Assembly: GCA_026936325.1 (NCBI GenBank)
Contig: JAPTHN010000010.1
Location: 49,016,650-49,080,649, forward strand
Source of the DNA: Platynereis dumerilii
Lineage: Eukaryota > Annelida > Polychaeta > Phyllodocida > Nereididae
DNA length: 64,000 nt
Direction: 5' to 3'
Position 1 is the first letter of the stretch; each line of letters starts with the position of its first letter. The notes under the pieces are model-generated. The model was given only the letters and a program-made list of their open reading frames with translations, made no database searches and was not told the origin of the DNA. This document shows positions 21,206-32,127 of the stretch, in pieces. Both the position numbers and the translations under genes were made by a program.

Positions 21206-21221
21206 TCGTGAGAACCAGGCA
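21206..21221 (-). repeat. Harbinger right terminal inverted repeat
   Basis: Read on the minus strand this is tgcctggttctcacga, followed outward by the TTA target copy at 21222-21224. Confidence 0.9.
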
Positions 21222-21736
21222 TTAGGCCGAGTGAATATTTATCTACCAAAGGCGTCAGGGCCCCCCCATCCAGGGCAGACATCACCATGAACCACAACTT
21301 CACGGCCATGGACTACAAGGTGCACCGCTCGAAGACCAACCCGAAAGGATTCTTGGTACACATAGGCTGCTCAAATTCTCCATTATGTGCAGTATGTTTA
21401 ATTAAATGTATTCTCTTTCATTATCCTGCTCCTGCATCATCACCACTCCTTCTTTCTCCGTTTAACACACCTCTTGACTATACCTACCTATCAGCCAAGC
21501 TCTCTGGCTTTCTCAGACTTATTGGAGTGGACTCAACCCACTACACGTTACATTCTTTGAGGGCGGGATCAGCCACGACAGCTGCTGCCGCTGGGTGTAC
21601 TGAGGCAGAGATTCAGAAACTCGGGCGTTGGTCGTCTCTGTGCTATCGTAGGTATATTCGCCCCACTAGACCAGTACAGGCATCAATGGCTCCCAAACTC
21701 GCACTGTCACTTTCTTCTAATCATCTCATTACATAA
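21222..21736 (+). pseudogene. DIRS-order element: tyrosine recombinase, 3' catalytic part
   Basis: It carries the catalytic-core landmarks of DIRS recombinases: RPSEYL, KTNPKGFLVHIG, SNSPLCAV, HSLRAGSATTAAAAG with the HxxR pair, and LGRWSSLCYRRYI with the candidate nucleophilic tyrosine. The proximal part lies on the other side of the Harbinger insertion. Confidence 0.87.
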
Positions 21737-21984
21737 CCATCTTTCTTCTATTGTATATATCTTTAGCACTTTACACTAATTCCTGATCTTGGGTCTATTC
21801 TCTCATGGGCTCCTTCAAGATCACTCATCTGTTCTATGTTATACGTTTAATGTCTCGTCTTGTCTCGTCTGTCAGTCTCCATGTTTGTGATGTCAGAGTG
21901 AATGTGATGTATGATTCTGTGTATCTTGTCTGAGTGCCTGATTAAAAATAGGCAGTGTGTCCCAAACCGTAATATGTGTTTGAG

Positions 21985-23770
21985 TTGTCTATTTACTTAA
22001 TGAAAAGCTTAAAATTCAAGACACAAAAGGAAATTCCAAGGCGATGTTCAAACTTCTCAATTCTGGCCTCAACAGAAAACAAGATCTGCATCTACCCCAT
22101 CACACAAATGAAACGGAACTGGCGAATGGCTTCAACAACTTTTTTGACGATAAAATCAAAATTATCAGATCCAAATCAGATTCAGGAATTACGAACACAA
22201 CTGAGGCCTCTCAAACCAAACTCAATCACAATCTTCATCAACTTAAGGCCCTATCAGAAAAAGAAGTTAAGAAACTTGTCACTGAGATGCCTGTCAAACA
22301 CTGCCAATTTGATCCAATGCCAACATGGCTACTGCTTGAATGCATTGACGAATTTCTGCCAATCATTACTAAAATTGTTAATATGTCATTAACACTCAGA
22401 GAGATGCCTATTGAACTGAATCATGCACTTGTCAAACCACTTTTGAAGAAAGAGAGTCAGCCAGTTGTAAACTTTTCTTTTCTCAGCAAAATCATAGAGT
22501 GTTCTGTGATCAAACAGTATGTTGTCTCATCTCACACAGAACAATCTTGAAGATGAAAAACAATCAGCCTACAAAAAATTTCATAACACGGAAACCCTCT
22601 TGACCAAAATCCACAATGATGTTATGCTTAATCTGAGCAAGGGTGAGGTGACAATGCTAGTATTGTTAGACTTATCTGGGGCATTTGATACAATTGATCG
22701 TGGAATTTTGCTGGAACGATAGCATAACAGGTATGGTGTACAAAGTGCAGCTCTAAGATGGTTAAAATCCTACATTTCTGAAAGATCACAGTCCGTGATA
22801 ATAAATGACAAAACTTCAGGCAAACTGCCATTCAATTTAGGATTTCCTCAAGGTTCCAAAATTGGATCAATATTATTTAACTCCTATGTTGCCTCAGTCA
22901 GTGAAGTGGCTCAAAGAAATCAGTTCATGATCAGAAGTACGCTGATGATGATCAACTTATTCTTTCATTTAAACCAATCTTTTTGGGTCAAGAAAATGCA
23001 AAACAGAAAATGAAAACTTTATTGTTGAAATCCGAAATTTCTTGCATGACAAAAAGCCGTGCAATAATGGAGATAAAACTGAACTTCTTCTAATTAGAGC
23101 GCCACACCAAATGAAGAAACTTCAAATAACATCTATCAATCTAGACAATGTTGAAATCAAAACCACCAACCATGTCTGCAACTTAGGTTGATCTTTGACA
23201 AAAATATGATCATGGAGAAGCAGATCAACAAAATGTGTCGTAACACATACTTCAATTTGAGAAACTTATCAAAACTCAGAAAAAAACCCCGATAAGGAAA
23301 CAGTTAAAACTGCTATAAATGCTCTTGTCACCTCTCATTTAGACTATGGAAATGGACTGTTGTATGGCACTGCCAGCAGATTGATAAATAAACTTCAGGT
23401 TGCTCAAAACTCGGCAGTTCGATTAATTGAGAGATTTAAAAAGCATGATAGTGTCAGCCACTGCAGGAAACAACTGCATTGGTTACCAATTACAGCAAGA
23501 ATTCAGTTCAAACTAATGAAAACAAAATGGAAGGCAATATCAACAGGACCGTAACCTGAGAAGCAACCACAAGCTGCTCTTAGCAGAACCTACCCCTTGC
23601 AACAAAAATAAGTTTGAAAATCGGGCATTTTCCTATGCAGCACCAAAACTTTGGAACTATTTGCCTGAAAAAGTGAGAACTGCACATACAATAGAAAGCT
23701 TCAAGAAGAATCTAAAAACCCATTTGTTTCAGAATTCCTATAATGAATTTAATCCAAAAAAGCGCTGATG
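21985..23770 (+). pseudogene. LINE-A reverse transcriptase and C-terminal region
   Basis: Resumes LINE-A after the DIRS element. Visible parts: TKGNSKAMFKLLNSGL; KLVTEMPVKHCQFDPMPTWLL; VLLDLSGAFDTIDRGILLER, followed by an in-frame TAG at about 22721; GFPQGSKIGSILFNSYV; YADD near 22938 in another frame; then LDYGNGLLYGTASRL, LQVAQNSAVRLIERF, LHWLPITARIQFKL and a C-terminal NYLPEKVRTAHTIESFKK motif. Several frame changes separate these, so it is inactive. The order is the usual one for the L2/CR1 group. Confidence 0.88.
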
Positions 23771-23810
23771 AGCAGTTTGCTGAAATTATCGCTATATAAA
23801 TGAATATTTT

Positions 23811-23826
23811 TATGATTATTATTATT
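23811..23826 (+). repeat. LINE-A 3' tail (att)n
   Basis: atgattattattattatt directly after the LINE 3' UTR, as in L2/CR1 elements that end in short tandem repeats rather than polyA. A hairpin MITE abuts it. Confidence 0.7.
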
Positions 23827-23915
23827 ATTCACCATGGTATCAGAAATATGCGTTTGTCACACCTCAAAACGAAGCCATGGGGTGATAAATCATATTCCCT
23901 CTCCCATGGCGATAA
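23825..23915 (+). mobile_element. Hairpin MITE copy (attcaccatgg family)
   Basis: Starts attcaccatggtatcag and ends attccctctcccatggcgat. The two halves are imperfectly complementary, like the 95-100 bp hairpins at 34200-34305 and 38338-38432. Confidence 0.6.
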
Positions 23916-24400
23916 GCTATATATATCATTATTGTTTATTAATATAGTTACTTGCAAAAAATATACTATATCCACTGACAGTTGCTGGTTGGTTCAGCTG
24001 TATACTATTTATATATAATTATATTTTCTATATATAATCAACTATATTAATAAATAAATAGCTACAAGAAATTTCGGCGACGCTATCCTCATGGACGATG
24101 TTTTTATGTTGTACAAACAGAAAAAAAAACCCAGAAAACTTGTCTGTTGTCTATATTGCTTATCCTATGGGATGACTATCCTTTTCTTTTTTCAACCTAT
24201 AAAAATAAATGTCTAAACACTCAAATCACAGTCTGTATTAAACAACTTAGAAAAGATTACAATATCTTATATTGATGACTTTTATTTCAATACATTAGAT
24301 AATTATATTCTATAATATTTCAAATTCGTCAATGGGGCCCTACTACCCCAACCCAGTGTGGAAAGGAAGATATATAAAGTTGAACTTCAAGGATACGAAC
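23916..24400. other. Intron 3, AT-rich remainder
   Basis: AT-rich sequence with short tata runs near 24000-24060. I see no gene or repeat structure beyond that. Confidence 0.5.
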
Positions 24401-24561
24401 CTTTTCCCTGCCTGATACCACAAGACGTTGCTTGGTTATCTATCAGCTTGGCAACATCAGGAGTTTGGCTCCGGACTCCGGGGTGACAGGCCCCTTTTCG
24501 ATCCTTCTCATAAACACATTTCAATAAGGCCTCCATCGCTTTAGCTCGACCATCCTCTTGT
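24401..24561 (-). CDS. Secreted-protein gene, exon 3 (second half of module 1)
   Basis: A 161-nt exon between acceptor tttttatcttag and donor gttcgt (a weaker donor than the others), phase 2 in and phase 1 out. It encodes residues 46-100, with a helix-like GRAKAMEALLKCVYEKDRK stretch and C61, C71 and C93. Entry completes a CAA codon. It is separated from the next exon by the 18.25-kb intron that holds the SINE, satellite, LINE, DIRS and Harbinger stack. Confidence 0.8.
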
Positions 24562-25365
24562 CTAAGATAAAAATAATTATAATTTGTTTAATAATTGGCA
24601 AATATGAAGTGCTACTCTACTACAATAGAATAGAACTATAGTTTGCCCTTCAGGGTTGCCACAACACTTAGGAGAGACTGGGGTAAGTTGTGCCACTCAT
24701 TGTGGGCATGTGTAAATTGGAAATATCAACATCATTAGCCTATGCACCATGACAAATACTGGAAATAACATTTTGTGAAAGCTATTATCATTTTGGAGGG
24801 CATTGTCTGTGGGTTAATGGTCATTTTGAGGGCGTTAATGGCTGTTAACGCCCACGAAAACGCCACCTGGTGGTTTTTCTCTATTGTGAATCTGGAGTGA
24901 CGTCATGGCGATGTTACTGACTTCTAAAATTGAATCTAATGTCAGTTTTGGCTGAATCTCGGCCAAAAATGGTCCGTTCTGAAAAAAATTAAAAACCTAG
25001 AATGATCAAAGTCGCCATGCTGAGTTCATTTTTGACACGGATTTGCTGTAGCTTTAATAATAAGGCCGTACGAACGGAAAAATTGGCGCGGGCGTTCAAT
25101 GAAGACAAAAGTGAAGGTTATTTTTTTCCTGGATATAAATGTGTTAAAAAATGATAATAATGATAACCCCATTGGCTGACAGATTTTCCAACCTTGCCTC
25201 TGATTGGTCTATAAAGGAGACACCAATTTGGAGTATTTTAGTGCATTTAAATGTAACTCTCGGCCTAAATAACTTAGTTATGCTTTTTCAATTAAATTTT
25301 GAAAGTTGTTTTGCTGGAATATTAGTGTACCCTTCCACTATGTGTGGAAAGCAAATTAAGAGTCA
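24562..25365. other. Intron 2, unassigned sequence
   Basis: AT-rich intron sequence. No coding domain, inverted ends or tandem repeats recognised. Confidence 0.5.
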
Positions 25366-25369
25366 TCGA

Positions 25370-26245
25370 ATCACCAAAAAATTACGCTTGATGAATTTTA
25401 CTTTCAGGAGATTTGAAGTTATAAGCAGAATTGTTGGCGATGTCACATCCTCTTCATCATGTGACACATCGGCCCCACAACGCAAACACTGATGAGGATG
25501 ACAGGAGCGAGGAGTAGACGGGGACGAGCGTGCGTTCTTTGTCACGGGCGAGGGAGGAATGGTGTCTCTAGATGTGGATCGCTTCCTTTACTTTTCTCCG
25601 GTACCGGTTGTCTTCCTTGTCAAGGATTTTGATGTTTTCCAAGGTGCAATTGTGTCCGGCGGCTTCAATATGATCCTTGATCGCTGAATTGGTGCTTTCC
25701 CTTGATGTATGCTCCTTGAATCTAGAGTCAAGGTTTCTACCAGTTTCCCCAATGTAGCTGTTGTCACATCCCTGACAATGGATGTTCACATACTAGTTCT
25801 CTTTGGGGATCTTGTCCTTCGGGTTAAACATGAGACTTTTGGGGGTGTCAAATGCCTTATGGTAGGTCGGGATATTGTGTGACTTAAATAATAGCCTGCA
25901 GGTTTTCTGATACCTTGCTCACAAATGGAAGGGCGATTGGAGGAATGCCGCTCTTCGACACCTCGGCCCCACAACACAAACACTGGTGAAGATGATGTCC
26001 TGATGAAGATGATGTCCTGATGAAGATGATGTGCGACGATGATGTGACATTGCCGAAAATTCTGCTCATAACTTTTGATCTCCTGAAGGTAAAATTCATC
26101 AATCGTAATGAATTCTGAGATCGACAATCTACATTCAAGACACCAAAAAGAGGATGCAGGGTAAGCTGGGTTAGAGAGAGTAAGCTTAGTTGGCAATTAT
26201 TCTTCTGGTCTAACTTGTCAAAAACAAAAGAATTGCTCAAGCATG
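25370..26245 (-). mobile_element. Penelope-like element remnant with GIY-YIG domain
   Basis: On the minus strand, 25568-25780 encodes SYIGETGRNLDSRFKEH ... HIEAAGHNC, the GIY-YIG endonuclease typical of Penelope-like elements. The region just before it (about 25790-25920) has the FNPKDKIPKEN-type stretch that usually precedes this domain. The flanks (about 25385-25500 and 25960-26095) are inverted copies of each other, as in the rearranged ends of this family. The RT is absent, so it is a truncated, old fossil with at least a couple of breaks. Confidence 0.8.
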
Positions 26246-26249
26246 ACAT

Positions 26250-27560
26250 AACTTTTACTTGTAAACTGCCAAGTTGTCAAACATAAATGAACTCCACTGT
26301 TAAACTGGCCGTGTCTCTTTAACAGCAGCCACCGTTATGAATTTTAAAAACTGTCATTTCATGATAGAAAACCATTGCTTTTATGGCAGGTATCCTTATT
26401 TTGATGATGAAACTTACGTTAGGTGATTTTGCAGCGAAAATATGTCCTGTATTGACCTCACTAAAAAATAATTTTAGACTGTTCATAATTAATGACTGGG
26501 GGGGGGGGGGTTGGGGATTTTGTCGGAAGTTGCAGTCCATTACTGACACCCTTAGGGCAGATTCCGCGAAATGCTGCAAGATTACTTTCCACAACTTGGT
26601 CCACAAGTTACATTAGCGCAATGCTGATCTTGCAGTTACATTAGCAATAAAACAACAGCTACCACTCCAAGTTGTTTATTTTGTCGGTGATCTATATAGG
26701 TAAATAATGCACATTTTTCAATAAAATTTCAAAATTTCATATTTTAGATTTGCCTAGATAGCAAGAACACTGAGAAATTCCTATGTAAAAGTTGCTAATA
26801 TAACATGAGAGTCCACTGAGACGGAATGGAGTTACATTAGCAGTCTCTCTTATTTTTCCTTTTTAGAAATAGTTTATAGAACTTTATGAAGGTAATTACA
26901 AATGGTGCCAAACAAGCGTTTTTAATGTATTTTATACATCACATATCCTTATATTTTGCTAAAGTGTTTTCTGTTGATTCTACAAAGTGCCAAAGTTGGC
27001 ATGTCAGATGACCAGTAAGTTTTGTTCTTATGAGAGATAAAAAAAGAATTTTTTAAGAGCAAAAAGCGACATACTGGTGGATTCTTTTATTGATATTTAT
27101 TCTTTAGCTCACTGATTTACTTGGTAATGGGTTCATGTGCTTCAGGAAACAACAGATAGATAATAAAAAAGGTGGGACAGTTTAAGATACTCTGTGAGCA
27201 TATTTTCGTGGAATCTGCCTTAGGTCTCTTGCAGATTTTTAGCCCTCCCCAGACTTACAAAGCAATGCACACAAATATATAACCATATATATATAATGCA
27301 CTCACCTTGGACAATTGCACATACATATTCACAAGCTTTTGCGAGTATGTGCGAAACGTTTTGTGATTCTTTTTCTTATATTCAATTTTATGCCCCTCTT
27401 TCTTAGACATGTAGTAAAAAATAGCAAACCCTTGAAACGTGTGCACAAAGTTAGTACTCCCTCAGTTAAACTCTCTAAATAAAACTATATTTTGTATAGC
27501 TACAGTTTCAATGTTATTAAGTTACCAGACTAAGAAAGCTGATATATATTGACAATGGCT
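26250..27560. other. Intron 2, unassigned sequence
   Basis: AT-rich sequence with a G12 run near 26500. No gene or clear element seen. Confidence 0.5.
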
Positions 27561-27568
27561 GTACTTAC

Positions 27569-27656
27569 TGGCAAAATGTTGGATTTGTCACAATTTTATC
27601 AACTTCTTCTTTACAGATTGTGATGTTGCAGTGAATATCCGCCATGTTGCCCTTGA
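27569..27656 (-). CDS. Secreted-protein gene, exon 2 (first half of module 1)
   Basis: An 88-nt exon between cttttctttcag and a gtaagt donor, phase 1 in and phase 2 out. It encodes residues 17-46 (VKGNMADIHCNITICKEEVD ...), with C26, C31 and C45 and one N-I-T sequon. The last complete codon is cysteine, followed by a split codon, as in exons 4 and 6. Signal-peptide cleavage is likely close to the exon 1/2 join. Confidence 0.82.
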
Positions 27657-27974
27657 CTGAAAGAAAAGTCAAATAAAGACAGTTAGGTCCTTGACTCTTT
27701 ATATATAAATCTTACTATACATAATGCACAACCTGGTCATCCAGCTCAATTAATTGTCCACACCCGCGGGAAGATGCACGAGAAGCATCAAGTGAACAAT
27801 CTGCACTAACGAAAAATTTGGTGCCTGATCAGAAGTAATTTAATTGTCTGTCAAAACATTTTACTTCCATAGTGATTAGTGATAGACAACAATCAAAAAG
27901 ACTGATACTAAATTCAGTCAATCAAAAAGAAGGATTTATTATGATATCTCTCCTTGTCTTCGGGGTCTCGGGAG

Positions 27975-28445
27975 CAGTGTTGTAGTCGAGACTGAGACCG
28001 AGGCCTGAGCATCCAAGACCACGACATTGACCCTTCGAGACTGAGACCGAGGCCTAGGCATCAGCTGCCGAGAACGAGACCGATGTCGGCAGAACAAAAA
28101 TTAAAGATCACATACTACTTCAGCTCGGAATATTGTCAACCTTCAGAATATTGGAGCTGCATGTTGACTCGACATTCACCAGGAAGAGATAAATGGAAAA
28201 GGATTCTGACAAATCAAAAATGCAGGTCCCTTAGATTAGGTAAGCTGACAGAAAATTAATTAAGCTCACAGAATTTCCTAGTGTTCTGGAGGGCGAAATT
28301 GTAATTTTTATGGCCGGCCTCGGACATGCCTCAGACAAGTATCCAATGCAAAAGGCTCCCAATACAGAGTCAAAGGCCAAGGATTGAGACTTAGACCGTG
28401 GCTATCAAAAAGTGGTCGAGGCTGTCCTCGAGGACCCCAACACTG
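27975..28445. mobile_element. hAT-like MITE (CAGTGTTG ends)
   Basis: Starts cagtgttgtagtcgagact and ends cccaacactg. The flanking octamers ctcgggag and ctccgagg agree at five of eight positions, a decayed 8-bp duplication. It contains several copies of gagactgagaccgaggc. No coding capacity. Confidence 0.6.
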
Positions 28446-28524
28446 CTCCGAGGATACAGGTCTCTGGTGAAGATACAAGGAAGGATACCAATTGACCAAT
28501 GTAATAACCTTTGATTATTATCAG

Positions 28525-29037
28525 CAAGGGTGCCGGAAGCAATCGCGGGCAGCAGAGGCAGTCAGACGAAAAGGTCTGGGCCATCGCCATCTTTCCTTGG
28601 GTGAAATAACAGAATCTTCAAGGCATCGTTTTGGGGTGATTTAAGGCGTTGAAAAATCTAAAAAAAATGGAAGCATCTAGATTTTACTATTAGAAAACTT
28701 GTTCAATACTTGAAAAATTTTTATCAGGCCAATTTTTAGAGAAATGACAGGAAAAAGAACATGTCAACAAAAGTTCGGACATTAACTTCGGGTGTTTCGG
28801 ACGGACTTTTCACAAAGAAAATATGGTCGTACAGAGTCCAAACTTATCTCAAAATGTAGGATATTAAATTTCCAACACAATGACACCAGTTAGAAAATTC
28901 TACAGCCGATATTAACGGCGCTACGCCGTGCTGCGTCATTGACGCAGCAATTGGACAAGGAAAGATTGGATGGATACTGAGCTCTGCTCTGCTGATCTAT
29001 AGCCCCCCTGCCCCCCCCCCCTGTTCCGGCACCCCTG
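28525..29037. mobile_element. hAT-like MITE (CARGGGTGCCGGAA ends)
   Basis: Starts caagggtgccggaa and ends ttccggcacccctg. It is flanked by attatcag and ataatcag, an 8-bp duplication matching at seven positions, which is the hAT target length. A solo right-end-like sequence (ctgttccggcaccc) recurs at 38130. Non-coding, 513 bp. Confidence 0.78.
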
Positions 29038-29045
29038 ATAATCAG

Positions 29046-29724
29046 TATCAACACAATTGCAGTGCATTTTTAACATAGTAGCTAGGAGACCAAATAGTGT
29101 CTCGAGGTCATTCGGTTTGTATCCCAGTCTAAAATCCTTAAAAAATGCTTTGAACAATTGCCCTTCTTTATTTCAGGCATGGCCCTCTTGACTTTACTGG
29201 TTTCCATGTAAATACATTTTATATGCACTACATTTCTCACCCTTATCATTCTTCGTGACAACATTGCAGCCGTGTAGTCATATATTAATATGTAGATGGC
29301 AATGCCACAGATTCGCGGAGCTCAAATTAACTCTCCTTATTTTAAAACCATGTTATAGTATACAAGTATTGACTGATTTCGACGGCATTAGTCAAATCTA
29401 TTTCCCTTGAGGCTGTGTAAGTGAAAACTATTTCACGAGGCTGAAGGCCGAGGGAAATATTTTTCCTTTCACACACGAGAGTAGATAAGCAGACGTATAG
29501 CCTACATTGCACTATTATTACTAGTTTTGATGAGTCTTTTTTGGTCTTTACTAAGGGCTATTCCATTTAAAAACCTGGGGGGGGGGTGGTCAGGTTGATT
29601 TATTTTTCGTAAGATGGATGTAGGGATCAACGGAAATTCGTTTCAGATGTATGGAGGGATGCAAAAAAAATCGCTTTAGATGTATGGGGGGGGGCATTAT
29701 CGCTCCATGATGCCTTACGTATTG
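29046..29724. other. Intron 1, unassigned sequence
   Basis: AT-rich with G-runs near 29577 and 29687. No gene seen. Confidence 0.5.
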
Positions 29725-30541
29725 TAGAGTAGCGCGGGGCATCCAGCCCCCCTTAACTTCGAGGTGCGATTTGCCCTACTTTTTTGGTCGATTATTTAAA
29801 TGCTTATGTTGTCAGGAAGGGATCACTTGACACTACTTATAACAAGTGAAAAAAATGTCTACCAATTTTAATAAAGGAGTTACGGCCCTTTATGTAAAAA
29901 ATATAAAATGGCCTTCTTACCCCACCCATCGGGCAAGAAGCCCCCCTATTATAATCCTATGGCAATTTTTTTTGCAAGCGCATTCAGCTTGAAAGTTATT
30001 ATCTTGGGGTTCTTCTATCATTTTTAATGCATTCTATTCACTTTTTCTGAATTTCAGAATTTTTCTGTTCATACACTTATTTTTTAATATTTTTTGCCCT
30101 GTTTTAATTTCAGCCAAATTTTTTCGATTTCAATTAGCTATTCTATCACGATTTAAGGTAAAGTACACATTATGAAATTGCCCCATGCCATGTGGGGCCT
30201 CTCGCCCCAAACTCACATATTTTAATTTGACCTCTTTATTTTGAGCTAAAATGCAAAAAATATGATCCAAATCATATTTATGTTATGTTTACAAAGTGAA
30301 GCAATGCAGATATCCATTACACTTTTTAAAATGTCCAAAGTTATTTCTGACAAAAACCATGCACCTTTTTTTGTTTCTTTAATTACTTCTATGGTTTGGT
30401 GCTGTTTGCCCTGAAAATTTGTGACGTCACCTAAAAAGCCTCTGGCTTCAATCCTATCAACAAGAAAAAGCACCAAAAATGTAAGTTTAGATATAACCCT
30501 GGGGGGGCCTCTCACCTAACCCGGGCTTCTTGCCCACTCTA
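29725..30541 (+). mobile_element. TA-flanked MITE (TAGAGTRG ends), copy 1
   Basis: Ends tagagtagcgcggggc and gggcttcttgcccactcta share tagagt; TA is likely the target. The whole 817-bp body recurs inverted at 42961-43835, including gtgacgtcacctaaaaagcc and gataagtggggtaagaag-type words. Confidence 0.8.
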
Positions 30542-32120
30542 CTAAATAGTTGTTAAGCTAAGTTCGCCGCCCGTAGCTCCGCCAATATAATTATTATTAT
30601 AATCATATATGCATGGTTACCACCAATCAGTCACTGGCCATAGTTACCAGCAATCAGTGTCCCACTTAGTGTGACAGAGTCAGGCCAATATCACATATCA
30701 CAGGCCAAGTGCAAATACATAACTTTTTTGCCCTTTTATTATTTGTGTCATTTTCATGAATCAAGGGATGCTCTAGTAAACATAAACATCACGAAAAAAG
30801 TGAAATAAACTAAAAATACCCCTCAGTTCTATTCATCACGAAAAAGTGGATCAAACATCAACTTGGTAATGTTATGTTGTTTTGTGCTGCCTAGGCATTT
30901 TTATTGTAGCAAAAAAATAAATAAAAGTAGGCCTAAAAGTGAGACTGATCCGTGACAGGGAGTGCCATGTACAGTGCTCCTTGCGTTGTAAGACTATCCT
31001 TTCTACGGTCATGAAGCAGTCTCCTGTGGGGGTGTGCACGACCTCTCGTTGGGGTGCAAAACGGACAAAAATGCAACTTGGTGTTGGTGGAAGACGGTCA
31101 CATAAGGCAAGTTGGTCTTACAAAATAGGGTCTTATAACACAGGTACCGCTGTAGTGGCCTCAATCTGGACCCATCATTAGCGACTGCCATACTGGAGGA
31201 TTGTATGATTATGCAGTTCGGGAAAAGGATTAGTTTTATAGTTTGTTTACCTCGAGAGAGAAAAAGCAACCAGTTTGCTAAAATCATAGGCGTACGGGAC
31301 AGGCGTTTTGTGGGGGGGGGCTGTCACTATTTTGCCCTGAAATTTTAACATGGCACGGATGTGACCAGGGCAGTGGATCTGCCCTGATTGGTCAGGATTT
31401 GCCCTGATATATGCCGTTTGCCCCGAAACCAGGGGGGGGGGGCGCATTAATACGGATTTTGTCTTGTATTAAACTTTGACTGGCACAGGTCATCTTTCAA
31501 TGTGATTGGTCAGAAATCAGATAACTTTATGACCCCCAAAATATTAAAGGTTCTATAGAGCTCTGAAGTTGAAGTATAGCATTGCAATAATTAAATGCAA
31601 TTTGTACCCCTCTTCCAATTGGCTAAGACCATTTCCAGGAAACCAATCAGCTCTCTTTAGCAATTAGTCAATTACGATTTTATTGCCCCTATTTCCTTAT
31701 ATGGAATATCTCATTAATTGGTAACCGGTCGGTTTTTTGGAGCCTCCAGACCCTCGTCCTTTGAAAGAGTAAGATAGACATTTGGAGAGTTTTTGTAAAT
31801 AATATATTTGGTTCTTACAGTGATATTATTGGCCTTAAAATTCTGACGAGACCTCAACCTTTGCCTCAGATTTCTTGTTAAATTGTGACAAAGGTGCCAA
31901 AACCATTCTTAAAATTGTCCATGGGCATAAGTCTAATAACAAAAATCTGCCGGTCATTTCCACTTTAACTGTGTTGATGAATACACGGTAAGCATGTGAT
32001 TCATTCTTTAAATATGTAAAATTGGAAAAGTTCCTAGACTCCCAGAGTTCTGTGACCCTACTATTTTATATTCCTGTTACTGATATGACTGACTATCTTA
32101 CTAATTGACCACATTCCTAA
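30542..32120. other. Intron 1, unassigned sequence
   Basis: Contains two G-runs (about 31310 and 31430) around repeated gccctga words, probably part of an unresolved small element. No gene seen. Confidence 0.45.
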
Positions 32121-32127
32121 ATCAAAC

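Larger units (their letters stand above)
15305..21221. mobile_element. PIF/Harbinger DNA transposon, apparently complete (5917 bp)
   Basis: Exact ends are visible: terminal inverted repeats TGGCTAGTTCTCACG at 15305 and TGCCTGGTTCTCACG on the opposite strand ending at 21221 (13 of the first 16 bases match). A TTA duplication lies at 15302-15304 and 21222-21224, matching the TWA target of Harbinger. It has both genes of an autonomous Harbinger, a MADF/Myb-like protein (+) and a DDE transposase (-), each with an open frame and a TATA box. Both ends are rich in GCGACGC-type motifs and the middle holds convergent 3' ends with inverted repeats and tandem arrays. Intact frames imply recent arrival. 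Confidence 0.95.
10818..21984 (+). mobile_element. DIRS-order (tyrosine recombinase) retrotransposon, interrupted by Harbinger
   Basis: It carries a gag-like region, an RT-RNase H region and a tyrosine recombinase region in that order, which defines the DIRS/Ngaro order. No methyltransferase domain is seen after RNase H. It sits inside LINE-A without an obvious target duplication, as expected for recombinase-mediated insertion. About 5.25 kb remains once the Harbinger insertion is excluded, which is near full length. It is broken by that insertion and perhaps one other lesion. I could not identify its terminal repeats, so both ends are placed from where LINE-A stops and resumes. Confidence 0.85.
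8549..23826 (+). mobile_element. LINE-A: L2/CR1-group non-LTR retrotransposon, split by two insertions
   Basis: Four pieces on one strand in the right order: endonuclease (8549-9346), linker (10601-10817), reverse transcriptase and C-terminal region (21985-23770), and a short (att)n tail. The RT motifs (LLDLSGAFDTID, GFPQGSKIGS, YADD) and the C-terminal NYLPEKVR...FKKNLKTHLF signature are those of the CR1/L2/Daphne group. It is interrupted by a mariner-like element at a TA and by a DIRS-order element. Stops and frame changes in the RT show it is dead. It is antisense to the host gene. The 5' end is uncertain. Confidence 0.9.
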
